64,000 nucleotides of DNA from Phytohabitans houttuyneae (GTDB lineage Bacteria; Actinomycetota; Actinomycetes; Mycobacteriales; Micromonosporaceae), in assembly GCF_011764425.1 (NCBI RefSeq), contig NZ_BLPF01000003.1:1116001-1180000 (forward strand), read 5' to 3'. Made by a program: the position numbers and the translations under genes. Positions within the stretch are counted from its first letter, which is position 1. The number at the start of each line of letters is the position of its first letter. Shown here piece by piece: positions 9,728 to 20,113 of the stretch. The notes under the pieces were generated by a model that had not been told where the DNA came from, searched no databases, and saw only the letters and a list, made by a program, of their open reading frames with translations.

Positions 9728-12700
9728 ATGGGGGAGCGCCACGGCACGCGGCTGTCGCTGTCCGCCGCGCAGGAGGGGCTCTGGCTCGCCGACCGGCTCG
9801 ACCCGACCGGACGGGCCGCCACCCTCGCGGAGTGCCTGGAGATCCGCGGACCCGTCGACCGGACGCTGATGGAGCGGGCCTGGCGGATGGTGCTGGCCGA
9901 GACCGACGCGTGGCGGTTGCGGTTCGCGGAGGACGGGCCCGAGCAGACCATCATCGGGTACACCGAGCGCGAGCTGCCCTTCGCCGACCTGCCCGGCGAG
10001 GGCGAGGCCATGGCATGGATGCGCGCGGACCTCTCGCGTCCCTCGCCCGAGCCGGCGACGTTCGCGCTGCTCCGGGTCGCCGCGGACCGCTTCGTCTGGT
10101 ACCAGCGCTTCCACCACGCCGCCACCGACTACTACGGGGTGGTGCTGACCACGGCCCGCCTGGCCGAGGTCTACACCGCGCTGGCCATGGGCCTGGCGCC
10201 ACCGCCGTCGCGGTTCGGACGCCTCACCGACCTGCTCGCCGAGCAGTCGGCGTACCAGCTGTCCGCGGAGCGGGACCGCGACCGTGCGTACTGGATGGAT
10301 CGGCTGGCGGGCCGCGCGGAGCCGCCGGTCCCGCTCGGGCGCGGCACCCCGCGGGCTGAGGGTCCGCGGACCGTGACCACCTTCCTGGGCGAGCTCGCCG
10401 CGGGCACCGGGATCTCCTGGTCCCGGCTGCTGATCGCGGCCGTGGCGGCGTACCTGTACCGGGTGACCGGCGAGCGCGACGTGCTGCTCGCCCTGCCCGT
10501 CGCCGCCCGCACCACGCCGCTGGCCCGCCGCACCCCCGGGCCGGCCGCCAACATCGTGCCGCTGCGGCTACCGGTCGACCCGCGCACGCCGGTGCTGGAG
10601 CTTGTCGACAAGGTATCCGCCGCGGTGCGCGAGGCGGTGGCGCACCAGCACTACCGGTACGAGGACCTGCGCCGCGACCTCGACGCCGGCGACCTCCTCG
10701 GCCCGGCGGTCAACGTGATGTCCTTCGAGGACGAGCTGCGCTTCGGCGGCCACCCGGCGGTGCGGCACAACCTCGCCAACGGGCCGGTCGGCGACCTGGC
10801 GGTCTTCGCGTTCGGGCGGCCGGACGGGCGGGGCGTGCAGCTCGACCTGACCTCCCGCGCGTACGGCCCCGACGACCTCGCCGCACACCAGGGCGCCCTG
10901 CTGCGGCTGCTCCGCGCGGCCGCCGCCGACCCGAAGCGCCGGGTCGGCGACCTCGACCTGCGCGGACCTACGTGGCGACCGCCGGCCCGCGCCGCCGCTA
11001 CGGTGCCGCCGGTGCCGTTTCCGGTGCTGGTCGCGCGGCGGGCGGCCGCCACGCCGGACGCGGTGGCGGTCGACGGCGGCGGCGACCGGCTCGACTACGC
11101 CGCCCTGGACGCCTGGGCGGACCGGCTCGCGCACCGCCTCGCCACTGCCGGCGCCGGCCCGGGCACGGTGGTCGCGCTGCGGGCGCCGCGCGGCGTGGAG
11201 AGCGTGGTCGGGATGCTCGGCATCATGCGGGCCGGCGCCGCGTACCTGCCGGTCGACCCCGGCTACCCGCCCGCGCGCGTCGCGGCCCTGCTCGCCGACG
11301 CCCGGCCGGCGCTGGTCCTTACTCCGCCCGAGGTCCGCGCGGCGCGCACCGACCCGGAGCCCGCACCGCTTCCGCCACCGCGGGCGGACGACCCGGCGTA
11401 CCTCATCTTCACCTCCGGCAGCACCGGCCGGCCCAACGGCGTCGTCGTGCCGCACCGCGGGCTGGCCGCCCTCGCGGCGGCGCAGGCCGAGGCGTTCGGC
11501 ATCGGGCCCGGCAGCCGGGTGCTGCTGTTCGCCTCGCCGAGCTTCGACGCCGCCGTCGCCGAGGTGGTGACCACACTCGTCGCGGGGGCGACGCTGGTGG
11601 TGGCCCCGCTCGGCAGCGGCGGCGCCACCCACGTCACGCTCCCACCCTCGGTGCTGGCCACCCTCCCCGCAGACGGCCTGCCGGACGTCACCACGCTTGT
11701 CGTCGCCGGCGAGCGTTGCCCGCCCGACCTCGTCGACCGCTGGGCACCCGGGCGGCGGATGGTGAACGCGTACGGCCCGACCGAGGCCACCGTCTGCGCC
11801 ACCACGAGCCCGCCACTGTCCACAGCGGACACACACGACGGCCCGCCGCCGATCGGGCGCCCCATCCCCGGCACCGCCGCGTACGTGCTGGACGCCGCCC
11901 TGCACCCGCTGCCGCCCGGCATCACCGGCGAGCTCTACCTGGCCGGCACCGGGCTGGCCCACGGATACCTGGGCCGGCCCGGGCGCACGGCGGAGCGGTT
12001 CGTCGCCGACCCGTTCGGCCCGCCCGGCTCCCGCATGTACCGCACCGGCGACCTGGCCCGGTGGCGCGACGACGGCCAGCTGGAGTTCGCCGGCCGCGCC
12101 GACCGCCAGGCGAAGGTGCGCGGGCACCGGGTCGAGCCGGGCGAGGTCGAGGCCGTGCTCGCCGCGCACCCGGCGGTGGCGCAGGTCGCGGTCATCGTGC
12201 GCGAGGACCGGACCGGCGACCGCCGTCTCGTGGCGTACGCCGTGCCCGCCCCCGGCAACCTCGTCGACGGCGCGGCGCTGCGGCGGCACGCGGCCCGGAC
12301 GCTCCCCGGCCACCTGGTGCCGGCGGCGGTCGTCGCGGTGCGCCGGCTGCCCCTCACCCCGAACGGCAAGCTCGACCACCGCGCCCTGCCCAGGCCAGAG
12401 CCGCCCGCCGCCGGCCGGGCGCCCGCCACGGCGCTGGAGGAGGAGCTCTGCCACGTCGTGGCCGGCGTACTCGACCTGCCCAAGGTCGGCCCCGACGACG
12501 ACTTCTTCGACCTCGGCGGCGACTCGCTGCTCGCCGCCCGACTCGCCCGCCACCTGTCCATGCCCCCGCACCGGGTCTTCGAGACACCGACCGTCGCCGG
12601 CCTGGCCGAGGGCGGCGGCAGGCACGCCGGCGTACTGCCGATCCGGGCCGCCGGCGACCTCGACCCCCTCTTCTGCCTGCCACCCGCCGGCGGCCTGGCC

Positions 12701-13264
12701 TGGTGCTACGCGCCGTTGCGCGACCACCTCGACCCGGCCCGCCCGGTGTACGGCCTGCAGCTGACCGGCGCCGAGCCGGCCGGCGGCGTCGACGGGCTGG
12801 CCGCCACCCTCGTGGCCCGCATCCGCGCGATCCGGCCCACCGGCCCCTACCACCTGCTCGGCTGGTCGTTCGGCGGCTACCTGGCCCACGCCGCCGCGGT
12901 CACCCTGCGCGCCGCCGGCGAGGAGGTCGGCCTGCTCGCGATCCTGGACGCGCACCCGCACGCCGCGCCCCACCCCGCGCCCGACCACCCGCCCGGACTG
13001 TCCCGCCTGGACCCCGCCACCCGGGCGGACCTGCTGGACGCGGCCGCGGGACACACCCGGCTCGCCGCGGCGCACACCCCGGCCGTCTTCGACGGCGACC
13101 TGCTGCTGCTCGCCACCGCGGCCGGCGGCGACTGGGCACCCTATGTGGCCGGGCGGGTCGAGAGCCACCACGTCCCCTGTGGACACTTCGAGATGTTCGA
13201 GCCGGGACCGCTCGCCGGCATCGGCGCCACGGTCGAGGCCACCCTGAGGAGGAGCCGCCGGTGA
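9728..13264 (+). CDS. Single-module nonribosomal peptide synthetase, C-A-T-TE
   Basis: A 1178-residue synthetase. A condensation domain (about 10-440) has HHAATDYYG at 129-137, where the usual HHxxxDG glycine is Tyr. The adenylation domain (about 455-900) has [12 protein letters not shown] (A3), [11 protein letters not shown] (A5), YRTGDLARW (A7) and TPNGKLD (A10). The carrier domain has LGGDSLLA with phosphopantetheine serine about 933. The C-terminal thioesterase has GWSFGG (Ser about 1047) and CGHFEMF. The pocket residues, read against GrsA, are D-A-A-T-V-A-A-V-C-K, close to phenylalanine codes but with Ala at the position of Trp239, suggesting a bulky aromatic amino acid. Start ATG 9728 lies behind a G-rich SD. 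First gene of a four-gene overlapping operon. Confidence 0.92.
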   Translation: MGERHGTRLSLSAAQEGLWLADRLDPTGRAATLAECLEIRGPVDRTLMERAWRMVLAETDAWRLRFAEDGPEQTIIGYTERELPFADLPGEGEAMAWMRADLSRPSPEPATFALLRVAADRFVWYQRFHHAATDYYGVVLTTARLAEVYTALAMGLAPPPSRFGRLTDLLAEQSAYQLSAERDRDRAYWMDRLAGRAEPPVPLGRGTPRAEGPRTVTTFLGELAAGTGISWSRLLIAAVAAYLYRVTGERDVLLALPVAARTTPLARRTPGPAANIVPLRLPVDPRTPVLELVDKVSAAVREAVAHQHYRYEDLRRDLDAGDLLGPAVNVMSFEDELRFGGHPAVRHNLANGPVGDLAVFAFGRPDGRGVQLDLTSRAYGPDDLAAHQGALLRLLRAAAADPKRRVGDLDLRGPTWRPPARAAATVPPVPFPVLVARRAAATPDAVAVDGGGDRLDYAALDAWADRLAHRLATAGAGPGTVVALRAPRGVESVVGMLGIMRAGAAYLPVDPGYPPARVAALLADARPALVLTPPEVRAARTDPEPAPLPPPRADDPAYLIFTSGSTGRPNGVVVPHRGLAALAAAQAEAFGIGPGSRVLLFASPSFDAAVAEVVTTLVAGATLVVAPLGSGGATHVTLPPSVLATLPADGLPDVTTLVVAGERCPPDLVDRWAPGRRMVNAYGPTEATVCATTSPPLSTADTHDGPPPIGRPIPGTAAYVLDAALHPLPPGITGELYLAGTGLAHGYLGRPGRTAERFVADPFGPPGSRMYRTGDLARWRDDGQLEFAGRADRQAKVRGHRVEPGEVEAVLAAHPAVAQVAVIVREDRTGDRRLVAYAVPAPGNLVDGAALRRHAARTLPGHLVPAAVVAVRRLPLTPNGKLDHRALPRPEPPAAGRAPATALEEELCHVVAGVLDLPKVGPDDDFFDLGGDSLLAARLARHLSMPPHRVFETPTVAGLAEGGGRHAGVLPIRAAGDLDPLFCLPPAGGLAWCYAPLRDHLDPARPVYGLQLTGAEPAGGVDGLAATLVARIRAIRPTGPYHLLGWSFGGYLAHAAAVTLRAAGEEVGLLAILDAHPHAAPHPAPDHPPGLSRLDPATRADLLDAAAGHTRLAAAHTPAVFDGDLLLLATAAGGDWAPYVAGRVESHHVPCGHFEMFEPGPLAGIGATVEATLRRSRR

Positions 13265-14312
13265 CGTTCAGACTGACCCGCGACGAGATCGCCGCCCTGT
13301 GCTCCGCCGGCGTGCTCGCACCCTCCGGCGGCAACGCCCAGCCCTGGCGGGTCACCGTGGCCGGCGACCGGATCGCCGTCGACATCGACCCGTCCCGCGG
13401 CAGCTTCCTCGACGTCGGCGGGTACGCCTCACGGTTCGCCGCCGGCTGCTTCACCGAAAACGTGGTCATCACGGCGCGGGAGCGCGGGCTGGACCACGAG
13501 GTCGCGGTCGGCGAGGGCGTCGTCACGATCACGTTCACCGGCCGGCGCGACCCGCAGCCCGAGCCCCTCGCCGCGCTGCTGGGCGAGCGGGTCACCAACC
13601 GCGACCTCCACCAGGGCCTGCCGCTCGACGACGCCGTGGTGGGTCGGCTCGCCGCCACAGCCGATCCGTCGGTCGCCGTCCACGCGTTCGGGGGCGCGAA
13701 GGACGCGCACGTCGCGGCGCTCGGCCTCGCCGACGCGATCCGGATGCGGCACCGGGTCATGTTCGACGACATGATCCGGGAGATCTGCTGGACCGAGCGG
13801 GAGGCGGTGGACCGGAGCGAGGGCCTGCAGATCGACACGCTCGGCCTGCCCCGTCGACCCGCACGCTGCTGCGCGTGCTGCGCCGCCTGCCCTGGACCCG
13901 CCTCGCGCTGCCCCGCGCCCGGCTCGGCGACACCGCCCGCGACCTCGTCCGGGGCTGCTCGCACATCTGCTGCCTGTACACGACCGCCGGGGCCACCCCG
14001 GACGCGATGGTCGCCGCCGGCCGGGCCGTCCAGCGGCTGTGGCTGGAGGCCACCCGGGCCGGCGTGGCGCTGCAGCCGTGGACGGTGAGCACGCTGCAGC
14101 TGCTGCGCCTGGAGGCGTTCGGCGGCGAGGGCTTCACCTCCGGCGAGCGGGCCGAGGTCGCCCGGATGGGCGGGCTGCTGCGCGCGGCGTTCGACGTGCC
14201 CGCCACGGCCACGCCGGTGTTCGTCTTCCGGCTGTTCACGGCACCCCGCGGGGCGTACGGCGCGCGGCGGCAGCCGTGGGAGTGGCTCACCACGATCCAG
14301 GAGGCACAGTGA
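13261..14312 (+). CDS. Acg-like nitroreductase/FMN oxidoreductase (one apparent frameshift)
   Basis: About 350 residues after restoring one C in the CCCC run at 13849-13852: the first frame reads to IDTLGLP and the protein continues as [20 protein letters not shown] to AQ at 14312. The N-terminal part ([19 protein letters not shown]) is the nitroreductase-like opening of Acg-family flavoproteins; the C-terminal part keeps [24 protein letters not shown] 13261 overlaps the NRPS stop (GTGA). In NRPS clusters such FMN enzymes oxidise or dehydrogenate a residue, or are cryptic. Expected job: tailoring of the NRPS product (inference). Confidence 0.75.
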
Positions 14313-15892
14313 CCGAGGCGGCGGAGATCACCGAGGCGGTGGCGGGACGGACGCTGCTGGACGCGTTCCACGACAACGCCCGGGACCACCCCGACCTGCC
14401 CGCGCTCCGGTGGCGCGACGGCGCGCGGTGGAGCACGCTGGGCTGGCGGGAGTACCGGGCCGAGGTCGAGGCAGCCACCCTCGGGCTCGTCGCGGCCGGC
14501 GTGCGCCCCGGCGACCGGGTGGGCCTGCTCATGTCCAACCGCCCCGAGCTCGCCGTCGCCGACCTCGCCCTCCTGCACGCGCGGGCGGTGCCGGTGTGCC
14601 TGTTCGACAGCTTCACCGACGCGCAGCTGTCCACCGTGCTGCGTACCCTCGGCATCGCGCTCGTCATCGTCGAGGACGGCGCGGCCGGCGCCCGCCTGGC
14701 CGCCGCGACGACGGCAGGCGCGCTGCGCTTCGTCGTGCTGGAGGACGGCGGCTGGGAGCGGGTCATGACCGCCGGCCGCGCGGCCGCGGAGCGCGGCGAC
14801 GGCGCGTTCGAGCGCACCTGGCGGGCCGCCCAGCCGGACGACGTGGTGTCGGTCAACTACACAAGCGGCACCACCGGTGCCCTCAAGGGCGTCCAGCACA
14901 CCCACGCCAACGTGCTGTGGCACGCCGAGTCGTTCGCCCGCTTCCGGCCCGTGGCGCCCGGCACCCGCTTCCTGTCGTACCTGCCGCGGGCGCACGCCAC
15001 CGAGCGGTTCGTCACCACCTGGTACCCGCTCGTCCGGGCCGGCACCGTCCACCTGTGCCCCGAGCCCGGCCGCCTCCCCGAGTACCTGCCCGACGTGCGG
15101 CCCCAGTTCTTCGGCGGCGTGCTGCGCGTGTGGGAGAAGCTGTACGCCGCCCGCGCGCTCGCCGGGCTGGAGGAGTGCGAGTTCGCGTTCAGCGGCGGCG
15201 GGGCGCTCGCCGAGCCGGTGCAGGAGTACTTCGTGGACGCGGGCGTGCCGCTCGTCGAGGGGTGGGGGCAGAGCGAGCTCGTCTCCGCGGCCACGTGCGG
15301 GCACCCGGACCGGATCCGGGTCGGCACGGCGGGGCGCGCGCTGCCCGGCGTCGAGGTCCGGACCGCGGGCGACGGCGAGCTGCTCGTCCGGTCCGGCAGC
15401 CAGATGCTCGGGTACGTCGACACGCCGTCCCATGTGGACGACGACGGCTGGGTGCACACCGGCGACCTCGGCGCGATCGACGCCGGCGGGTACGTGCGCG
15501 TGCACGGCCGGCGCGAGGAGGTCTTCCCGCTCGCCGGCGGCCACCCGGTGCCCGCCACCCGGGTCGAGAGCCACCTGCGCGCCAACCTGCTGGTCGACCA
15601 GGCCTGCGTGGTCGGCGAGGGGCAGCCGGACCTGCACGCCCTCCTCGTGGTCGCCGCACCGCCCGACCGGTGGACGGCCGACGACGTCGCCGCCACGGTT
15701 GCCGCCGCCAACGAGCGGCTGCCGGCCGCCGAGCGCGTGCGCCGCTTCGCGGTGCTCGCCGAGCGGTGGGAGCCGGGCCGCGCCGAGGAGCTGACCCACA
15801 CCGGCAAGCTCAAGCGCGCGCTGATCGAGGCCAAGCACGCCGACCTCATCGCCGCCCTGCGCCGCGGCGACGCCGGCTTCGCCGTCCCGTGA
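14309..15892 (+). CDS. AMP-binding long-chain acyl-CoA ligase-like enzyme
   Basis: A 527-residue ANL-superfamily adenylating enzyme. Motifs: NYTSGTTGALKGVQHTH (P-loop, about 187), VEGWGQSE (about 318), WVHTGDLGAID (about 395). The C-terminal hinge has GRREEVFPLAGGHPVPATRVE in the style of FadD15-type long-chain fatty-acyl-CoA synthetases, and a late TGKLKR lysine. GTG 14309 overlaps the preceding stop (GTGA). Placed between NRPS and glycosyltransferase, it probably activates a fatty acid for N-acylation by the NRPS condensation domain (inference). Confidence 0.85.
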   Translation: MTEAAEITEAVAGRTLLDAFHDNARDHPDLPALRWRDGARWSTLGWREYRAEVEAATLGLVAAGVRPGDRVGLLMSNRPELAVADLALLHARAVPVCLFDSFTDAQLSTVLRTLGIALVIVEDGAAGARLAAATTAGALRFVVLEDGGWERVMTAGRAAAERGDGAFERTWRAAQPDDVVSVNYTSGTTGALKGVQHTHANVLWHAESFARFRPVAPGTRFLSYLPRAHATERFVTTWYPLVRAGTVHLCPEPGRLPEYLPDVRPQFFGGVLRVWEKLYAARALAGLEECEFAFSGGGALAEPVQEYFVDAGVPLVEGWGQSELVSAATCGHPDRIRVGTAGRALPGVEVRTAGDGELLVRSGSQMLGYVDTPSHVDDDGWVHTGDLGAIDAGGYVRVHGRREEVFPLAGGHPVPATRVESHLRANLLVDQACVVGEGQPDLHALLVVAAPPDRWTADDVAATVAAANERLPAAERVRRFAVLAERWEPGRAEELTHTGKLKRALIEAKHADLIAALRRGDAGFAVP

Positions 15893-17091
15893 AACGCGTC
15901 CTCTTCGTCGCGGAGGCGGTCACGCTCGCCCACGTGACCCGGTGCCTCGCGCTGTCGCGGGCGCTGGAGCCCGGCGCGTACCAGGTCTGCCATGCGTGGG
16001 ACCCGCGCTTCAACCGGCTGACCGGCGAGCCGCCGGGCGCGTACGTGCCGATCCGCACGATCCCGCGAGCCCGGTTCGCGGCGGCGCTGGCCCGCGGCAC
16101 ACCCATCTACCGCGGCGCGGACCTGCGCGCGTACGTCGCCGACGACCTCGCGCTCATCGAGCGGTTCCGGCCCGACGCGGTGGTCGGCGACTTCCGCCTC
16201 TCGCTCGACGTGAGCGCCCGCCTGGCCGGCGTGCCGTACCTGACGGTGACCAACGCCTACTGGAGCCCCTACGCGCGGGTGCTCCCGCCGGTGCCGGACA
16301 TCACGCTCACCCGGCTAGCCGGGGTGCGCCTGGCGCAGCGGCTCTTCGACCTCGGCCAGCCCGCGGCGCGCCGGTGGCACGGCCGGGCGTACCGCGAGCT
16401 GCGCCGCCACCACGGCCTCCCGCCCGGCCCGGCCGACGTGCGGGACGCGTACACCCGGGCGGACACCACGCTCTACGCCGACCTGCCGGAGCTCGTGCCG
16501 GTCGCCCACCCGCCGCCGACGCACCGCTTCCTCGGCCCGGTGACCTGGTCGCCCGACCTACCGTGTCCACAGTGGTGGGACGAGCTGCCCGGCGACCGCC
16601 CGATCGTTTACGTGACGCTCGGCAGCTCCGGACGCTCTCCCATGCTGGCCCGCGTTCTGCGCGCGCTGTCCGGCCTGCCGCTCACGGTGGTCGCCGCGAC
16701 GGCCGGGCATCCCGCGCCCACCCCGGTGCCGCCCAACGCGAGGGTGGCCGAGCTGCTGCCGGCCGCCCGGATGCTGCCACGCGCCAGGCTGGCGATCGGC
16801 AACGGCGGCAGCCCCAGCACCTACCAGGCTCTGTCCGCGGGCGTGCCGGTGCTCGGCATCTGCGACAACCTCGACCAGTACCTGAACATGTCCCTGGTGG
16901 AGCGGTCCGGCGCCGGCTGGCTGCTGCGCGGCGGCCGCGCCACCGAGGCGACGATCCGCGCGGCGGTCCGGCACGCCCTGACCGACGACGCCGCCCGGGT
17001 CCGCGCCGGCGAGCTGGCCACCGCCATCGAGAAGCACGACATGGCCGCCAGCTTCCGCGCGGCCGTCGACGCCTCACGGACCGGAGACTGA
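15889..17091 (+). CDS. GT-B fold glycosyltransferase (family 1/MGT-like)
   Basis: A 400-residue glycosyltransferase with the two-Rossmann GT-B layout. The N-terminal domain opens KRVLFVAEAVTLAHVTRCL; the C-terminal nucleotide-sugar domain has VYVTLGSSGRSPMLARVLRAL (about 241) and the donor loop GNGGSPSTYQALSAGVP (about 303), the family counterpart of HGG(S/A)xxxxEAL. GTG 15889 overlaps the ligase stop (GTGA). Last gene of the operon; probably glycosylates the NRPS-derived product. Donor sugar cannot be predicted. No transporter or regulator lies next to it. Confidence 0.85.
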   Translation: MKRVLFVAEAVTLAHVTRCLALSRALEPGAYQVCHAWDPRFNRLTGEPPGAYVPIRTIPRARFAAALARGTPIYRGADLRAYVADDLALIERFRPDAVVGDFRLSLDVSARLAGVPYLTVTNAYWSPYARVLPPVPDITLTRLAGVRLAQRLFDLGQPAARRWHGRAYRELRRHHGLPPGPADVRDAYTRADTTLYADLPELVPVAHPPPTHRFLGPVTWSPDLPCPQWWDELPGDRPIVYVTLGSSGRSPMLARVLRALSGLPLTVVAATAGHPAPTPVPPNARVAELLPAARMLPRARLAIGNGGSPSTYQALSAGVPVLGICDNLDQYLNMSLVERSGAGWLLRGGRATEATIRAAVRHALTDDAARVRAGELATAIEKHDMAASFRAAVDASRTGD

Positions 17092-17178
17092 GCCCGCCCC
17101 TCACCCGCCGCAGTGGGCACCCTCCCGCGTTGCGCATCCGTCCGTGGCCAAGGGCCCGGCTCCGACGAGGATTTTTGG

Positions 17179-17237
17179 GCTACCGCGATGCCCGTGGTGG
17201 TCCGGACCGTTGCTCCCGCGGCCTCACCCTCCGCCGT
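17179..17237 (+). repeat. Dispersed repeat, copy 1
   Basis: Begins GCTACCGCGATGCCCGTGG, contains the 10-base palindrome GGTCCGGACC (17199-17208) followed by GTTGCTCCCGCGGCCTCACC. The same order occurs, reverse-complemented, at 17910-17965 and 23809-23864. Similarity to copy 2 continues beyond this core (CTCACCCC, then TTCCGCAG versus TCCCGCAG). Confidence 0.75.
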
Positions 17238-17776
17238 CGCCCGGCTCACCCCAAACGGCCTGCTTCCGCAGCTCTCCCCTCCATCCGGGTCTCCCGGCCG
17301 AGGCAATGAGTCGGGCAATCGAGTGCAGGTCTCCCGCCGGCGGTCCGGTAGGCGGAGCGGCGTCTGTCGCGGTCGTGGGCCCGCCCGGTCGACGGTCTCG
17401 GCCGCGTTGGTGAGCGGCCCGGCCTCCGAGCCCTCCCACGCTTCCGCAGCGGCGGCCAGGACGGCTGCGGCTTGTTCCGAGTCGTGGCGCGCTCGCCGCA
17501 CGGCCGCCCACCGCACCGCCACCGCGTCGCCGGGCGGTGCCAGACCCCACGGCGGCCGTCACCTCCGCAGCGATGTGTCTCCCGCGGTCGTCTGAGAGGT
17601 GGCGGTCGGTGGGACGAGCACGGATGGAGCAGTGCCACACCGTCGAGCGGGCGGATTCCACCCCGACCGGACCGGCTGCTGAAGCAGCTCCGCCAGCGAG
17701 CGGACCTCGTGCGTCCGGCCGGTCGTGGGGGGCGTCGAGGGTCAGCCTGGTTGAGTTGACGCCGACCCGGTTGAGG

Positions 17777-17800
17777 GCTGGGCGCAGCGATGCGCCCAGC
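17777..17800. repeat. Hairpin belonging to repeat copy 2
   Basis: Perfect 10-bp stem GCTGGGCGCA / TGCGCCCAGC with loop GCGA. A matching 8-bp hairpin sits at 23721-23740 in the same orientation relative to copy 3, so it appears to be part of the repeated unit. Confidence 0.65.
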
Positions 17801-17909
17801 TCCGGAGCCTCCACAACCGAAGCCCCAACCGCGGGCGCGCCGCTACCAGTCCTGGAAGCAGAACCTCGGATCTGCGGGAGCGCGCTCCTCGGGGTGAGCT
17901 GGGCCAGCC

Positions 17910-17965
17910 GCGGACGGTGAGGCCGCGGGAGCAACGGTCCGGACCAGTACGGGCGTCGCGGTAGC
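17910..17965 (-). repeat. Dispersed repeat, copy 2 (inverted)
   Basis: On the minus strand this reads GCTACCGCGACGCCCGTACT, then GGTCCGGACC, then GTTGCTCCCGCGGCCTCACC, nearly identical to copy 1 and in opposite orientation, about 670 bases apart. Confidence 0.75.
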
Positions 17966-18000
17966 TCACATGGATCTGCCCCAAGCGGTCAGCGGGCGGC

Positions 18001-19136
18001 TCAGCGGACCAGCCTGAAGAACGCCCGCACGTCTTCGACGAAGCGCTCCGGGCCCTCGAACGCGGCGAAGTGGCCGCCCCGCTCGGGCTCGCTCCAGAAG
18101 CGGATGTCGGTGTACCGGCGGGCCGCCCACCGCCGCGACGGGCGGGGGAGGTCCTTGGGGAAGACCGAACAGCCTACCGGTACGTCCACCGTGTCCGATG
18201 TGGACTTGGTGAACCACTCCTGTACGCGCCGGATGCTCTCCCAGTACAGCCGCGCGGAGGAGGTGGCGGTGGCGGTCAGCCAGTAGAGGGTGATGTTGTC
18301 GAGCATCTCGTCGCGGGTGAACACGGTCTCCGGGTCGCCGTCGCAGTCGCTCCATGCGCGGAACTTCTCCACGATCCAGCCGCACAGGGCGGCGGGGAGT
18401 CGACCAGGCCGTAGCCGACGGTCTGCGGGCGCGTTCCCTGCACCAGCGAGTAGCCGTCCTCCCAGCGCGCGGCGTGCTCCAGCGCGGCGAGGCTCTCCCG
18501 TTCGCGGTCGGTCAGGTCGTCGTAGGTGGCCGGGTCGGGCGCGGCGATCGGCGGGTTGAGGTGGATGCCGGCCAGGTGCGCGGCGTCCTGCTGGGCGAGG
18601 CTGGTGGTGACGCTGGTGCCCCAGTCGCCGCCCTGCGCGCCGTACCGCGCGTAGCCGAGCCTCGCCATCAGCTCGGCCCACGCCGCCGCGATCCGCTCCA
18701 CGCCCCAGCCGGGCGCGGTGGGCTTGTCGCTGAAGCCGTACCCGGGCAGGGACGGGCAGACGACGTGGAACGCGTCCGCCGGGTCGGGCGGGTCGGTCAG
18801 CGGCCCGATCACCTTGAGGAACTCCACGATGGACCCCGGCCACCCGTGGGTGAGCACGAGCGGCAGGGCGTCCGGGTGCGGCGAGCGGGCGTGCAGCACG
18901 TGGATGCCGAGCCCGCCGAGCTCCACGCGCAGCTGCGGGATCGCGTTGAGCCGCGACTCGAGGCGGCGCCAGTCGTAGCCGGTCGCCCAGTGGTCGCACA
19001 GGTCCCGCAGGTAGGCCAGCGGCACGCCCTGCGACCAGTCGTCCACCGTCTCCCGCTCCGGCCACCGGGTGCGGCGCAGCCGGTCGCGCAGGTCGTCGAG
19101 GTCGGCCTGCGGCACATCGATGCGGTACGGGGTCAT
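18001..19136 (-). CDS. Epoxide hydrolase, EHN/alpha-beta fold (one apparent frameshift)
   Basis: About 378 residues after restoring one base in the GGGG run 18394-18397. N-terminal EHN domain (IDVPQADLDDLRDRLRRTRW), oxyanion motif THGWPGS, nucleophile Asp in AQGGDWGTSV, late tyrosine region and catalytic His in ERGGHFAAFEGP after the shift. In the raw reading the frame leaves the family at GYGLVDSP and resumes at ALCGWIVEKFRAW in another frame. The family hydrolyses epoxides to diols; substrate unknown. Start ATG 19136 overlaps the stop of the upstream dehydrogenase gene (ATGA), so both form an operon. Confidence 0.85.
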
Positions 19137-20049
19137 GCGCTCTCCTGTGGACGGTAGGGAGCCGCCGCCGCGGCGAAGTCGGCGAGCACCCCTCGGTGAA
19201 CGGCACGCCGGCGATCGCGGTCAGGCAGCCGGTCCAGCCCGCGACGAAGTAGTCCCAGCCGTCCACCGTGGGCGCGCCCTTCGCCGCGGCCTGGCGCAGG
19301 AAGTCCCGCCCGCCGCGGTAGTTGAAGTCCCACGCCAATGTGGACGGCCCGAACGGCGCCGCGTCGGTCACCGGGCTGCCCGGCGCGTCCTTGCCCAGCC
19401 CGGTGGCGTTGACGACGAGCTGCGGCGCGGGCGGCCCGGCCACGAGCGCGTCGCAGTCGTCGGGCCCCTTGACGGGCACGTACGCCAGGCGCGCCCCGTC
19501 GACGCCGGCCCGCTCGGCGACCGCGCGCAGGTCGTCCAGCGCCTCCGGCGACGTGTCCGCGAACGTGGCGCGCACCGCCCGCCGCCCCTGCAGCGTGAGC
19601 AGCAGCGCCGTGCCCGCGCCGCCCGCGCCGAGGCACAGCACGTCCGCCGCCGGCGGGAGCACGTGCGAGAGGGCGAGCGCGTCGCGGGCGTACCCGCGGA
19701 CCTTTCCGTCCCCGGTGGACAGCGTGTTCACCTCCCGGGTGATCTCGACCAGCTCGTCGTCGGGGCTGATGTCGGCGGCGCAGGCGCGGTACAGGCGGAG
19801 CTTGTGCGCGGTGACGACGGCGCCCTCCACGGCCGCGTTGCCGCGCAGGGCGGACAGCAGCCGCCGGTACGTCTGCGGGGGCGTGCCGACCGGCAGGTCC
19901 AGCCCGCGCAGCTCCCACGGCCGGTCCAGCGCGGCGGCCCACCGGTCGAAGACGGCGTGCGCGAGCGAGCCGCCGGTGCTGACCCCGACGAACACCACGA
20001 GCGGGGCGCCGGCCCACTCCTCGACCTCGTCCAGCGTGATCGTGTGCAT
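19133..20049 (-). CDS. Shikimate/quinate dehydrogenase-like protein (one apparent frameshift)
   Basis: About 305 residues when one base is restored in the CCCC run 19189-19192; the last ~17 residues (VLADFAAAAAPYRPQESA) are in another frame. The N-terminal domain has VGVSTGGSL in place of the AroE SxS motif and VVTAHKLRLY with the catalytic lysine; the NAD(P) domain has LCLGAGGAGTALLLTL and VNATGLGKDAPGSP. It is a divergent AroE/YdiB relative, so biosynthetic shikimate dehydrogenase is unsure; degradation of a cyclic polyol or a reductive tailoring role are possible. ATG 20049. First gene of a two-gene operon with the epoxide hydrolase. Confidence 0.75.
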
Positions 20050-20113
20050 GGTCCCTGCCTACGTCGTCCGGGCGGCGTCCGCCAGTTTGACCCGCGCTGG
20101 CAAGGTGAGATCC

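Larger units (their letters stand above)
17092..18000. other. Gene-free stretch holding repeat copies
   Basis: About 900 bases without a convincing gene. Short open frames are arginine/proline-rich and unlike any protein. The ends carry two inverted copies of a dispersed repeat (17179-17237 and 17910-17965) and a perfect hairpin at 17777-17800. It separates the NRPS operon from the convergent epoxide hydrolase operon. Confidence 0.6.

Noticed and set aside
10568-13186. Minus-strand 872-codon frame opposite the NRPS
   Set aside because: Antisense shadow of conserved NRPS domains.
17113-17595. Plus-strand 160-codon frame in the gene-free stretch
   Set aside because: Contains the dispersed repeat, is Arg/Ala/Pro-rich and has no SD or homology-like motif.
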